A program made the translations under genes and the position numbers. A stretch of DNA of 44,315 nt from a virus, in the IMG/VR virus record IMGVR_UViG_3300010970_000156, positions 1-44,315 of that record, one strand, 5' to 3'. Positions 1 to 9,570 of the stretch are shown in pieces. The notes below the pieces were generated by a model, which had not been told where the DNA came from, did no database searches, and saw only the letters and a program-made list of their open reading frames with translations. Every line of letters starts with the position of its first letter. The stretch's first letter is position 1.

Positions 1-55
1 AGAACTTCCCAAGATTCTTGCGGAGGTCTTTCTGTGGACTTTCTGGCAATGGAAC
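1..55. repeat. Left copy of the 55-bp terminal direct repeat
   Basis: Bases 1-55 are identical to 44261-44315. One reading frame continues correctly across the join if one copy is removed, so the repeat marks the overlap of a circular (or circularly permuted) genome rather than two biological repeats. The odd length suits an assembler k-mer overlap; a true 55-bp packaged terminal repeat is the less likely reading because it would lie inside a coding sequence. Confidence 0.9.
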
Positions 56-3000
56 CACCGTTTTGATAGTTCTCAAGAACCATGTCGCAAGCAGCCTTAA
101 GGTTCTTCTTGGAGTCTCCAAACATCTTACGAATCTGATTCTCTGTCCAGTATCTGCTACCGCCAGCATCAAACAGGTTGCCATTCCATGCGTTCTCTCT
201 GGCTGTATTTCCAGCAACAGGGTCATACATCTCGAAATACATCTCTGGCATACCTGGCATTTCTCCGCTTTCTTCATTAGGGGTCTTCTTCTTACCGAGA
301 GCATCCAAGTTGGAGTCTCTAATGATTACTCTCAACGGAACAAGCATTCTCTGCTGGGGCATGGTTCCGCCAACCTTTGTCTTCTTGGTAGTTCCAACTC
401 CCTTGCCCTGCCATACGCCAGAGTATTCTGCGATAAACACCTGCGTCCAACCCGGAGCACCGCCATCCTTTACGTCTCTCGACTTAGGGTCGAATCTGTT
501 TCCGTCTGCGATTGCCTCAAGGAAGATGGCAATGTTCTTCATGACAACTTCATTGCCCTCGGAATACTGACCGTAGTTCTCCTTGATATGTTCGATGATT
601 CGTCTTGTCTGGGCAACGTTAGGAGCACCGATAAGAACTGTCTTTCCGTCAACAGTCTTCTTGACCTTCATGCCGGACCAGTCTCCATCTTCTCCGATTC
701 TGGGAGTGATGATTCTTTGGATAAGAGACCCAAGGGGTTGCCACTCAGAATGCATCATTTCAGCAAGAGACGCTCTGAACATTCCAGTTTCTGGGTTGAT
801 AAACTTCTTTCGACCAGAAGCAAGTGCCCACATCAGTCTTCTACGCTTGGCACCATCGCTGGAGTCTTCTCTTTCGTTGAATACGGATTCAAGGTCAGTA
901 AGTGCATCAACATCCTGCGAACTACCCCTGTTTCGTGTGTGAGCAATCATCTGCTCAGCCCAACCCATAAGGGCGGGGTCAATGTCAAGCAGTTCTCCGC
1001 TGACAGGATGGCGAATCTTACCATGCTCCCAGAACTTGGTATAGTCGGGAGACTTATTTCCAGACTTGATGAAACCCATCATGGACAGTCTTTCCTCGCT
1101 GATAAATCTCCACATTTCATCAATCTTTCCTCCAGCACCGAATGCCAAGATGAATCTAGCGGCATCTCTGATGCTATCTCCGTTTCCAAACTTTGCGGTG
1201 GAATGCTTACCATCAAGGTCAACATCTGTAGCGTTGATAGGATTGCCGTCATTAACAATATCCTCAACTCTCAAGTCGCCAAGGATAAGTTTGCTAATCA
1301 GTCTGTTTCCAGATGTCAACTTTTTCAGTCTTGTCTCTCTGTCTTCTCCGGTAATCTGCTTCTGTCTGATTGGGATGCTTCCCATCTCAATGCTTCCCTC
1401 TCCAGTAGAACCCTGCTGGTCGCTTCTGGTCATGTGGGGGTTGGCAAGTTCCATTCTTGCTTGATAGAGTCTTCCGGCAAACTCGACGAACACGGACTGC
1501 ATCAGTCTGGTGTCGTCAGCATTTCTCTCAAAGTTCTTTTTTCCTCTATTCCAAGTCGCCTTAAACCACACGGAATCACTTTCGCTCAATGTGGATGCGT
1601 GTGCATCAACAAACTTATCCATCAAGGCAAGAGAGCCTTCAATCGTTTCAGCGATTAGCGGGGCGGACTTGACCTGTCTGGTTCCGTTTTGGTCAACCGT
1701 AATTTCTCCGAGAATTATGTTTCTGAGTTGTGCTCTAGAATCCTTCATGTTCTCGGTATAGAAGATTGCGTGTGCTATTTCTTCTCTGGCATCGGAAATA
1801 GAGAACTTCTCTTCATCTACGAACACGGAGGTTCTTCCGTCCTTTTCCCACACGGTAATGCCGTTCTTGTGAGACGTGAAAGAGGAGCCATCAAGCGGAT
1901 TAATTGTCATCTGCCCATCTCTGAACGGAGCAATACGCTTAACTCTACCAATCTGGCCAGCCTCGTCTGCAAGGTCGGTAAGTTGCTGGTTAATGTCCTT
2001 AATCTTGATGTTGTTCTCAAGTTCAAGTGCCTTGATTCTTTTGAATTCACTTCTGAAGGCCTTGAGTTTGTCAATGACTGGTCCAGTCATTCCGCTTGTG
2101 TCCACACCTCCGATGATTTCCGGCATCGGCGTGTCCGTTCCGCCAAAAGGAGTAGGACGCTGCCTTCCCTTGTGAGGAATTCCGTAAGAGGTTGTATCTA
2201 TGTTTTCTGCTTGCGTTACCGTCGTGTGGAATCCTGCAGAAAAGAGTTGCTCAGTATTAAGTCCAGCCTCTCTTGCAAGGACTTCAGCACCGGCACTAAG
2301 CGTTGCAAGTTCAGCACCAGTCGTTTCAATCAGTCTCTGCTTTGCGGCTTCAAGCAATCCTCTTTCCTTGCCAATTGTTCCGCTTCTAACAGTAGCAGCG
2401 TTACTCTCAACGATGGCACTAAGCATTTGCTTGGCATATGCAGTAGCAGCATCGCCCTTCATTCCCATCTTGTTGGCAACGCTGAGATAGTGAGTCTTGA
2501 TTTCATCAACGAAATCCGGGTCTTGCAATTGAAGGCCTTCCATCAAGGCAACCAGCCCTTGTCTTACGTCGGCATTTGTAATATGAACATCTGCGTTGGT
2601 TCTGTAGAGATTGGCAAGAGTTGCGATTTCCTTAGCAAAGAACACCTCGGCAGCCTTCTCGCCCTTCTCGGCAGAAATAATATCAGCCTTGTCTCTGGCA
2701 GCAACCATGACCTTTAGAAGTTTCATTCTCTGAACATCTCCTGCTGGGTCTTGACCCATGTTATCAAGTCTGTTTCTCAGTTCCATGAAGTCATGGTTTG
2801 TTCTTTCTCTGATAATTGCATTCTTTCCGAAGTGAGCAGTCCATCCGGATGTTATTGCATTGGTCGTGCTTCCAAATCCAGCATAGGCTGTTCCGCCACC
2901 AAATCCTGCGAAATTGTCAGTAATTCCGAGCAACATTTCATTGCTAGCAGATGACACCATGCCGTCTCTGAATAGTTTGGTGGCACCAGCAAGTGCTCCA

Positions 3001-5915
3001 TTGGCACCAAATGCGTGAATGTTCTTCGCCCAAAGGGACTTTGCCTCAAGGTAGGTAATCCTGGCATCAATATCAATAAGTTCCTTGTCGGCATTGACAG
3101 AACTTCCGATGAACTGCGGTTCGTCGAGTGCAACTGTCTCTCCCTTTTCAATAAGTCTTTCTCTGATTTCCTTCCAATCTCCACCTTTTACGGACGCTCT
3201 TCTGACAAGAAGTTTTCTAATCTCCCTGTTGTAGTTATTACGCATACCAAGAAGCGTGGAATTAAAGTCATGACCAAGTGCTCTCTGGTTCATGGTTTCA
3301 AAATCCTGCAAGAACTCTGCTGCCTCTCCTATCGTTCCCATGAATCGAAGTGCGGGAATGATTGCATTAGCCATTGCGAATCTGAACAGTCCGTTGCCTT
3401 GAGACTGAAGTGTGCTTGCGGCGACTCCGGGTGCGCTAGACATCTTTCCAATAGCGTTAAGTCCGCTTCTCGGGTTGCCATACACCTTTTCAATCTCATC
3501 TACCCAGTTTGCAAATCTGCTTCCAGTCTTAAGAGAGCCAGTAAGGAAATTGGTAACGAAGTTGTCATATACCCAATTTACTTGAATGGGCAACGCCTGT
3601 CCTCGTTTGTAGCCAGCAAGGTCTTTCGCATCAACCTTTCTCCAAACTCTTCCAACCTCTTGCGACATTGCTCTGATTTCGTTTTGAGAAAGCGTTTCAA
3701 CGCCCTTTGTCAGAGGAATGGCATTGTTTCTAATTCTTTCATAAACTACGCTATCTGGGACTACGCTCCAATCAATATCGGGATTCGCTTCTTGAAGTGC
3801 TTTGCGAGCCTTTGTGATGGTTTCCATCACCTTGGGGCTATAGGTAATCTTTCTTCCCTCTCTGGCTGCTTCAAGGATTGCATCACGCATCGTGGCTACG
3901 CTTTCAGCCTTGGTGGAAATAATTCCACTAAGTCTGTTAAGAACCTCTTCCGGAGCCTTCACCATTCTGAGAGGGTCTCTCTTATGAGGAACTCTTCCTC
4001 TTCCTTCATAGGCTCTCTTGATAGCCTCATAGTCATCAATTTTTTCTCCTGCGGCAGCACCCTGTGCTTTGATGTCATCAATCATAGCCTTGATTTCAAG
4101 GTCAACCATTCCCTCTGCAAACGGAACTCCCTGTCTGGAGAGCGTATTAAGTCTTTCAAGGGTAACGTCTAGACTTTCCTGCAGGCCTATTCTTTCAAGG
4201 AAGTTCTTGGAAACACCCGCACCTCTGGCACCTCTTAGTGTAAGAGCCTTTCCTGCTCTGAATCCGCCAGCAAGAAGGGCTGCACCTTCAAACGGAGTAA
4301 GCCAATGACTGCCATTTTCGTGATATCTTGTGTCCATCACCGCAGAGCCAAAGATACCTTCCTTGGAAAGATGGTGATGCCAAGTAGCATAATCAGCACC
4401 AGTATTCATTCCCTGCATCTGCATCTGCTCGTAAATCTGTTGAATATTGAGGGAGGAATCCGGGTCGGCAGGGCTAAAGTCAGCACCAGCCCATACTCTT
4501 CCAGTATGGAAGCCGTTGATAACTCTCATCGAGTAAGAATTGGGGTCGGAGTTGATTGCCATCATTCCAAGTCCAATACCGCCAGTAATCATAGAAGACA
4601 TGACAGTTAGTGCCGACGACAGGCCTCTGATGTCCTTCTTGAACGCACCCTTTGAATCGAGTTCCTTGACCTGCTTTGCAACTTCAATCAAAATGTCAGG
4701 CATCTTCTTCTTCGCATCTTCGTCAAACAGGTCCATGTCGATTGCACCAGTTTCTCCGAACTTCTTCTCAACCATGTGCAATGCCGTATCTTCAGTAAAT
4801 CCATCAAGAACCTCTCCGTTGCTTCTTGCAGAGGCAAGAATAAGCAACTTGTCTGTTAGTGCCTTTTTAGCGTCTTCATCCTTAAAGTCGGGATGCCAAT
4901 CAATCTCCGGGTCTCCAATCGAGGAGACGGATGTATAGACAGTTCTTATGACAGAATCAACCAGCATCTTGCCGACTGTGCTGAAGTTTTCCTGTGCTCT
5001 GTCAACGAGGGGCTTAAGGTCTGGGTGGTTTTCAACCCAAGTGTTATACTCTCTGAACATCTTTTGATGTTCCGGGTTCTTGGGGTTAAGTCGGAATCCG
5101 TTTTCGTCGATGTTAATCTTTAACTGCGACGGATGCATCGTTCCCTTATACTTGCCCATATGCTTCCTTTGAAGAAGGTGGAACGGACTAGTCTCATACT
5201 TGCCAGCATACTTGCTACCAGCACCAGCCTTGAAGAACTCTTCTTCCGTCTTGTTTGCAAACATACCAGGAATGTTCTTCATGGCATCAAACAACGCATC
5301 TGGGGCAGAAAGCAGGGAATCGTCAGACTCTATTAGTTTGGCAACGCCGGCTTTTTCATATTTGTCGGCATACGACTGTGCTCTGAGTTGTGCTCTGGCA
5401 AGGCCGCTTACAACCTCAACGTCAGTCTTGCCAAACGAAGTAAGGTAACTGGAAAAAGGATGAAGAACTGGCTCCTTAGTTTCTTGATTAGCAGAAGTGA
5501 CACCAGTTCCACCAGTAAGTCTATCTGTAAGTCCGCCAGCCCTCGGAGCACCTGCAACCTGCAGTTCTCTGTCAGCCTTCCACTTGGCGTGTCTCTTATC
5601 TACCGACTCCTTGTCCCTGAGTGCATATTTAACCTTATTGTGAATAATGACACCCTGCGGGTTGCTCTTGTCGACGATATTGGCGAAAGCCTGTGAATTC
5701 GCTTCTGTTCCGAGAATGGTAAAGGCAGGTTCAATGAACGTATCTTGACCCTCTTGGATAGGAATAAACGGAGGCCTCTCCTTTGTAGCATTGGCATTAT
5801 CAATTGCAGCCTTTACTGTCAAATCAACAGGAGCAGTATCTACTTTGGAGGGTGCGATTGGGTTCTTGGCTTCGACAGGCAACTTTGTCGGAGTAGTTTT
5901 AAGCGGTTCAGCCAT
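1..5915 (-). CDS. Giant internal virion/ejection protein, residues 1 to about 1972 of 2679
   Basis: The gene starts at the ATG at 5915 and stays open to base 1. Its frame resumes at 44260 and ends at the TGA at 42136, giving one 2679-aa protein once the circle is closed. It lies late in the virion operon just before holin and lysin, where short-tailed phages often keep very large internal or DNA-ejection proteins. Visible features: a Pro/Thr/Lys-rich N-terminus, a hydrophobic Gly/Met-rich stretch near residues 430-460, long charged helical stretches, and EEIAHA near residue 1376, which resembles a zinc-peptidase helix (HExxH) that has lost its first His. AAGGA about 13 nt upstream is a possible but distant ribosome site. 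I do not recognise a catalytic domain. The role as a polyvalent ejected or virion protein is inferred from size and position. Confidence 0.75.
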   Translation of the reverse strand, partial: MAEPLKTTPTKLPVEAKNPIAPSKVDTAPVDLTVKAAIDNANATKERPPFIPIQEGQDTFIEPAFTILGTEANSQAFANIVDKSNPQGVIIHNKVKYALRDKESVDKRHAKWKADRELQVAGAPRAGGLTDRLTGGTGVTSANQETKEPVLHPFSSYLTSFGKTDVEVVSGLARAQLRAQSYADKYEKAGVAKLIESDDSLLSAPDALFDAMKNIPGMFANKTEEEFFKAGAGSKYAGKYETSPFHLLQRKHMGKYKGTMHPSQLKINIDENGFRLNPKNPEHQKMFREYNTWVENHPDLKPLVDRAQENFSTVGKMLVDSVIRTVYTSVSSIGDPEIDWHPDFKDEDAKKALTDKLLILASARSNGEVLDGFTEDTALHMVEKKFGETGAIDMDLFDEDAKKKMPDILIEVAKQVKELDSKGAFKKDIRGLSSALTVMSSMITGGIGLGMMAINSDPNSYSMRVINGFHTGRVWAGADFSPADPDSSLNIQQIYEQMQMQGMNTGADYATWHHHLSKEGIFGSAVMDTRYHENGSHWLTPFEGAALLAGGFRAGKALTLRGARGAGVSKNFLERIGLQESLDVTLERLNTLSRQGVPFAEGMVDLEIKAMIDDIKAQGAAAGEKIDDYEAIKRAYEGRGRVPHKRDPLRMVKAPEEVLNRLSGIISTKAESVATMRDAILEAAREGRKITYSPKVMETITKARKALQEANPDIDWSVVPDSVVYERIRNNAIPLTKGVETLSQNEIRAMSQEVGRVWRKVDAKDLAGYKRGQALPIQVNWVYDNFVTNFLTGSLKTGSRFANWVDEIEKVYGNPRSGLNAIGKMSSAPGVAASTLQSQGNGLFRFAMANAIIPALRFMGTIGEAAEFLQDFETMNQRALGHDFNSTLLGMRNNYNREIRKLLVRRASVKGGDWKEIRERLIEKGETVALDEPQFIGSSVNADKELIDIDARITYLEAKSLWAKNIHAFGANGALAGATKLFRDGMVSSASNEMLLGITDNFAGFGGGTAYAGFGSTTNAITSGWTAHFGKNAIIRERTNHDFMELRNRLDNMGQDPAGDVQRMKLLKVMVAARDKADIISAEKGEKAAEVFFAKEIATLANLYRTNADVHITNADVRQGLVALMEGLQLQDPDFVDEIKTHYLSVANKMGMKGDAATAYAKQMLSAIVESNAATVRSGTIGKERGLLEAAKQRLIETTGAELATLSAGAEVLAREAGLNTEQLFSAGFHTTVTQAENIDTTSYGIPHKGRQRPTPFGGTDTPMPEIIGGVDTSGMTGPVIDKLKAFRSEFKRIKALELENNIKIKDINQQLTDLADEAGQIGRVKRIAPFRDGQMTINPLDGSSFTSHKNGITVWEKDGRTSVFVDEEKFSISDAREEIAHAIFYTENMKDSRAQLRNIILGEITVDQNGTRQVKSAPLIAETIEGSLALMDKFVDAHASTLSESDSVWFKATWNRGKKNFERNADDTRLMQSVFVEFAGRLYQARMELANPHMTRSDQQGSTGEGSIEMGSIPIRQKQITGEDRETRLKKLTSGNRLISKLILGDLRVEDIVNDGNPINATDVDLDGKHSTAKFGNGDSIRDAARFILAFGAGGKIDEMWRFISEERLSMMGFIKSGNKSPDYTKFWEHGKIRHPVSGELLDIDPALMGWAEQMIAHTRNRGSSQDVDALTDLESVFNEREDSSDGAKRRRLMWALASGRKKFINPETGMFRASLAEMMHSEWQPLGSLIQRIITPRIGEDGDWSGMKVKKTVDGKTVLIGAPNVAQTRRIIEHIKENYGQYSEGNEVVMKNIAIFLEAIADGNRFDPKSRDVKDGGAPGWTQVFIAEYSGVWQGKGVGTTKKTKVGGTMPQQRMLVPLRVIIRDSNLDALGKKKTPNEESGEMPGMPEMYFEMYDPVAGNTARENAWNGNLFDAGGSRYWTENQIRKMFGDSKKNLKAACDMVLENYQNGGSIARKSTERPPQESWEV

Positions 5916-5959
5916 TTGCTTATAGTCCTTATTTGTCAATAAATAGCAAGTATTTAATA

Positions 5960-8752
5960 CTACTTCTTGGCAGGAGCACTTCTAGCCTCAAGGGTGTCAA
6001 GCAGTCGGTTTGCGTAGTCAGACGCAATAGACTTGTTCTCATTACCAATGGCCTCATTGTTCGAGTAAACCTGTCTGGACCTAGTATAGTCGTTTCTCAT
6101 ACCAGTGAAGAATTCCTCAGTAACAGGGAATCCAAGAACACCACTAAGTTGGTCACTATACATCTTATAGGTTTCCGGTGTTGCCTCAAGTTTGTTAGCA
6201 AGCATTCGGTTATAATGGTTAAGAATGGCAATGGTAGCCAGAGCCTTGATTCTAGCCTTTTGTCTTTCGGGTCTTGTAAGGACATCCGTAGGATTAGGAA
6301 CAATAGATGCAATGACCTCTTGTTCATAGTTAGACGGATTGCCCGGACCAACAATTGCTTCTCGAATCTTACCAATAAGCGTCTTTTGATATGTGGTTCC
6401 AGCCGCATCTTCGGCTTCATACCACATTCTGTTCCAGTAGGACTTAGCCTCACCAGTCAACCCCTTGGAGGCCAACGCTACATACTTGTCGTTCATTTCA
6501 GCCAACTTTCTGATAGGAACAAGAGACTCGTTATACTTAAACTGGGCATCCATGATTCCAGTCTTCGGATTGCTGAGATTTTCAGCATTAGGCATACCAG
6601 AAGACAGGGAGTCAATTAGGTCATAACGCTTAGTTCTAAGAAGATGCGACATGAGTTCCGGAGCATCAAGTCTGTCTTGATATGTCTTTTGAACCTTGTT
6701 GCCAAATCTGTCAATGACCATAATCGGATTGCCGTCCCTGTCAGTCATAGGAATGGCACCAGTCTTGCCCTTGATGGACTTAAGTTTGGAGGCGATAAAT
6801 CCATTGGTCATGACTAGGTGTTCTGGCTCTGTTCCAATCCATCCCTCTCGAAGAACTCTAACAGCCTTGGATTGCTCAACCCTGCCCGTGGCTAGGTCTT
6901 GTGCAAGTTTATCAACCTTAAGTTCTTGCTCAACAGCGTTACGCTTTGCTTCGTAAGCCTTGAGGTCGATATCGTAGTTAGAACTGACAATCTGATTCTG
7001 CTGTGCCTTCGCTTGAATAACGGTCAGTTTCTTCATTTCAGCACCAAGTTCATTCTTGTAAGAAGTCTCGACATCAGACCCAACAATAAGGGGGCTGCTG
7101 AGATACTTTGTAAGTCTGGCAATCTTTTCTTCAGATTCAGCAAGTTGCTTTGTTACGTTATCAATAGACTCTTGAAGACCTGTAGGCTTTTGAGGGGCAC
7201 TACCAATGCTTTCAAATCTGCTAGCAAGTCTGGCAGATGCGGTGGACTCAAGGGCGACATTTGCATCTGCAACGATTTCCTCTTGATTGACCTGTTCTCC
7301 GTTAACCATGAACTGGGACGGAAACATCCCATACTTCTGCTGGAATGACAGGGTGAAATTATTGGCAGTAGAGTCAAAACCCTTGTAACCCTTGTCGGTG
7401 TTTCTCTTGACGACAGCCCAAGCCGAAGAAATCTCGGGAAGGTCAAAGGCGTTCTCCGGCGTTCCAAACAAGTCTCTGGCACTATCTCTTTCTTCTTGAG
7501 TAGGCTTGACCAGTTTATGCGTTCCTCCCTGTAACACTTCATTAATAAGAGTTAGTTGTCTAAGCGTTCTGACTCCAACTTCATTGGGTGTTCCATCAGC
7601 ATTCTGAAGGGCACTTGTATTGAACATGATTCTGGGAGTCTTTGTGACTGTTCCAGCAGAATCTGTGTTCTTTTCAAAGATGATTGTCCCGCTTACAGGA
7701 ACACTCGGAGTGAGCGATGTCTCGATAGCCTTAAGCGGCTCAGTCTGGACTATCTTGTTTCCAAGGGGGCCAGGAACTTCAACTCTTTCAATCGGTGCAG
7801 GGTTTTCTTCCGCAGTAGTCTGCGGATTCAGATGAGGGTCATCAGTATTGGAAGCATCAACGCTTGCTTCAGAAAACTCAGTAGCACCAGCAAGGTGTTC
7901 TTCAGGCAGAAAACTTCCCAGAACCGTCTTCTTCCCCGCCGGTGAAGTGACGGAAGAAACCCTTCCCCCCACCAGTTCGACTTTTTTTGCGGAACCTCCG
8001 TATGCTACTGTTTTTGTAACACCCTGTCGTTCGCCAGTAATAGGTGCGGGATTGAAAGCAGGAGATGTGTAATACGAGATAGGTTCCTTGCTGTCGGGAG
8101 ACCCTTTTTTCTCGGGGGTCTCAAAGGGCTTGACCCCAGGAACAGGATTGAGGACGCTACGTGTTCCGTCGGGGTTTCTGATAACAGGTCTGTCTGCACC
8201 AGCCTTTCTTCTGTCAGTAAGGAACTGGTCGTAAGAAGGAGGAGTGTTTTGAAGGTATCTTGTAAGTCCCTCAAGTGCTTGCTTCTTAAGCGGAGTAAGT
8301 TCGTTGACCTTCTTTTGTGCTGCCGCTTTGTCGGCCTCAGAAGACTTGGGCTCTTTAAGGATATTGCCAAAGTATTCCAATTGGGCATCAAGAGCCTTGT
8401 TGCTTTCAGAAATTCTCTTATATCCAGACTCATCGGCGGCAAGAACAGCAGTATATGCCTTGTATGTAGATTCAGTATCAGCCATGCCCTCCTTGATGAC
8501 ATTGGCTCGTTCGGCGGCGGCTACCTTTCGTTCGTTGATTGCGTTCTCTCCGGTCTTGAGAGCGTTAGACTTAGTATTCTGCTCTTCTGCTCTGTTCTGA
8601 GCCATCATGTTGGCAATGTTGCTACCAAGGCTTTGAGCAGCACGACCCCAAGAAGACATACCTTCCATATATCCAGCAGGAATTTGATTTACTTGTTCAG
8701 ACTGGTATCTGGAAAACATACCACCGGGGTTGGGTTGATTTTGGGCAGGCAT
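5960..8752 (-). CDS. 930-aa predicted internal virion protein
   Basis: This 930-aa product is mostly polar and helical. It has Ala/Lys/Glu-rich stretches around residues 50-170 and 500-620 that look coiled-coil, and a Pro/Thr/Val-rich linker around 180-340. There is no signal peptide or clear membrane segment. The N-terminus is Gln/Asn/Pro/Gly-rich. It lies directly before the 2679-aa giant gene and after the PP-loop enzyme, a position typical of internal core or ejection proteins in short-tailed phages. I recognise no enzyme motif. Assignment as a virion protein rests on operon position and composition. Confidence 0.65.
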   Translation of the reverse strand: MPAQNQPNPGGMFSRYQSEQVNQIPAGYMEGMSSWGRAAQSLGSNIANMMAQNRAEEQNTKSNALKTGENAINERKVAAAERANVIKEGMADTESTYKAYTAVLAADESGYKRISESNKALDAQLEYFGNILKEPKSSEADKAAAQKKVNELTPLKKQALEGLTRYLQNTPPSYDQFLTDRRKAGADRPVIRNPDGTRSVLNPVPGVKPFETPEKKGSPDSKEPISYYTSPAFNPAPITGERQGVTKTVAYGGSAKKVELVGGRVSSVTSPAGKKTVLGSFLPEEHLAGATEFSEASVDASNTDDPHLNPQTTAEENPAPIERVEVPGPLGNKIVQTEPLKAIETSLTPSVPVSGTIIFEKNTDSAGTVTKTPRIMFNTSALQNADGTPNEVGVRTLRQLTLINEVLQGGTHKLVKPTQEERDSARDLFGTPENAFDLPEISSAWAVVKRNTDKGYKGFDSTANNFTLSFQQKYGMFPSQFMVNGEQVNQEEIVADANVALESTASARLASRFESIGSAPQKPTGLQESIDNVTKQLAESEEKIARLTKYLSSPLIVGSDVETSYKNELGAEMKKLTVIQAKAQQNQIVSSNYDIDLKAYEAKRNAVEQELKVDKLAQDLATGRVEQSKAVRVLREGWIGTEPEHLVMTNGFIASKLKSIKGKTGAIPMTDRDGNPIMVIDRFGNKVQKTYQDRLDAPELMSHLLRTKRYDLIDSLSSGMPNAENLSNPKTGIMDAQFKYNESLVPIRKLAEMNDKYVALASKGLTGEAKSYWNRMWYEAEDAAGTTYQKTLIGKIREAIVGPGNPSNYEQEVIASIVPNPTDVLTRPERQKARIKALATIAILNHYNRMLANKLEATPETYKMYSDQLSGVLGFPVTEEFFTGMRNDYTRSRQVYSNNEAIGNENKSIASDYANRLLDTLEARSAPAKK

Positions 8753-8769
8753 ATAAGTGTAGGTTTAAA

Positions 8770-9570
8770 TTAGTCCTTCATATAAGAAGGGATTGTCTGG
8801 TTGAACCAAGGAAGTTTATCTGAGCAGTTTTCGACTACTCCGTCATACTTCGGACAATATACGAACTTGTTAGCCGTATTCCTTCTATCAATACAAGAGG
8901 TGCAAGCGTGAACATAGTCAACGTTGGTTAATTTGTCAACTTTCTCGCCCCACTTTCCGTCAACCTGCTCATATCTATCAAGGTCAATAGGAATATTGTT
9001 GGCGATGGTGTAGTTCCAGATGTCTTCGTGTGTCCAATCTCGGAGGGGGAACATCATTGTAGCCTGTCCTGGGACTACCCTTACTTCAGTTCTAGTGCCA
9101 GCGTCGCCACCATAAATAGGGTCGCTATCACAGGCCTTGTGTCCCACCCAAACCATATCCCAACCAGACATAAGATTCATCTGTTTGGGGCGTTTGAGCA
9201 TATCAATAGCACAAACCCACGGCTTTCCGTCCACCGGCTTTGTAATGCCGCTAGGACAGGTTACAATGGTTGTATCAAACGAATAGACATTTTGGACCTC
9301 AAACTCGTCTCCGGTTTGCTGGAACGAGGAAGACTGAGGGTGCCAAGTATAGGACTCAAGGCCATACTCTTGGATTATCCTGTCTTGGAACTTATACTTC
9401 CAAGGTTGCCACGGCTCCCTAAAGAAAATGATAGGGAATTTACGTCCAGTCTTAAGCATCAGATGCAGAAGAACCATAGAGTCCTTCCCACCAGACCAAG
9501 CAACTGCCGACTTGTTTGACATCGACAAGCCTCGCTGAATTATCTCTAGGCTTCTTTGTTCTTTTGTCAT
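8770..9570 (-). CDS. PAPS reductase-family PP-loop protein
   Basis: The 266-aa product has the PP-loop SGGKDS at residues 26-31, the ATP/adenylyl-binding signature of the PAPS reductase/ATP sulfurylase-like superfamily. Other family-like features are FREPW near 50 and a cysteine-bearing segment HACTSC near 228-233, with a further Cys near 244 and again near the C-terminus. In bacteria this fold reduces phosphoadenylyl sulfate; related members handle sulfur transfer to tRNA or DNA. Phages often carry members of unproven function, so the substrate is not assigned. It sits between two putative virion genes, overlaps the upstream stop as TAATG, and has no sulfur-pathway partner in the window. Confidence 0.8.
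   Translation of the reverse strand: MTKEQRSLEIIQRGLSMSNKSAVAWSGGKDSMVLLHLMLKTGRKFPIIFFREPWQPWKYKFQDRIIQEYGLESYTWHPQSSSFQQTGDEFEVQNVYSFDTTIVTCPSGITKPVDGKPWVCAIDMLKRPKQMNLMSGWDMVWVGHKACDSDPIYGGDAGTRTEVRVVPGQATMMFPLRDWTHEDIWNYTIANNIPIDLDRYEQVDGKWGEKVDKLTNVDYVHACTSCIDRRNTANKFVYCPKYDGVVENCSDKLPWFNQTIPSYMKD

Noticed and set aside
1-55. True terminal redundancy or an attachment site
   Set aside because: The repeat is part of one coding frame, no integrase exists in the window, and its length suits an assembly overlap.
18-1658. 546-aa plus-strand open frame
   Set aside because: It lies antisense to the giant gene. The minus-strand frame is continuous for 2679 aa with protein-like composition, while the plus-strand translation is Ser/Leu/Cys-rich without pattern.
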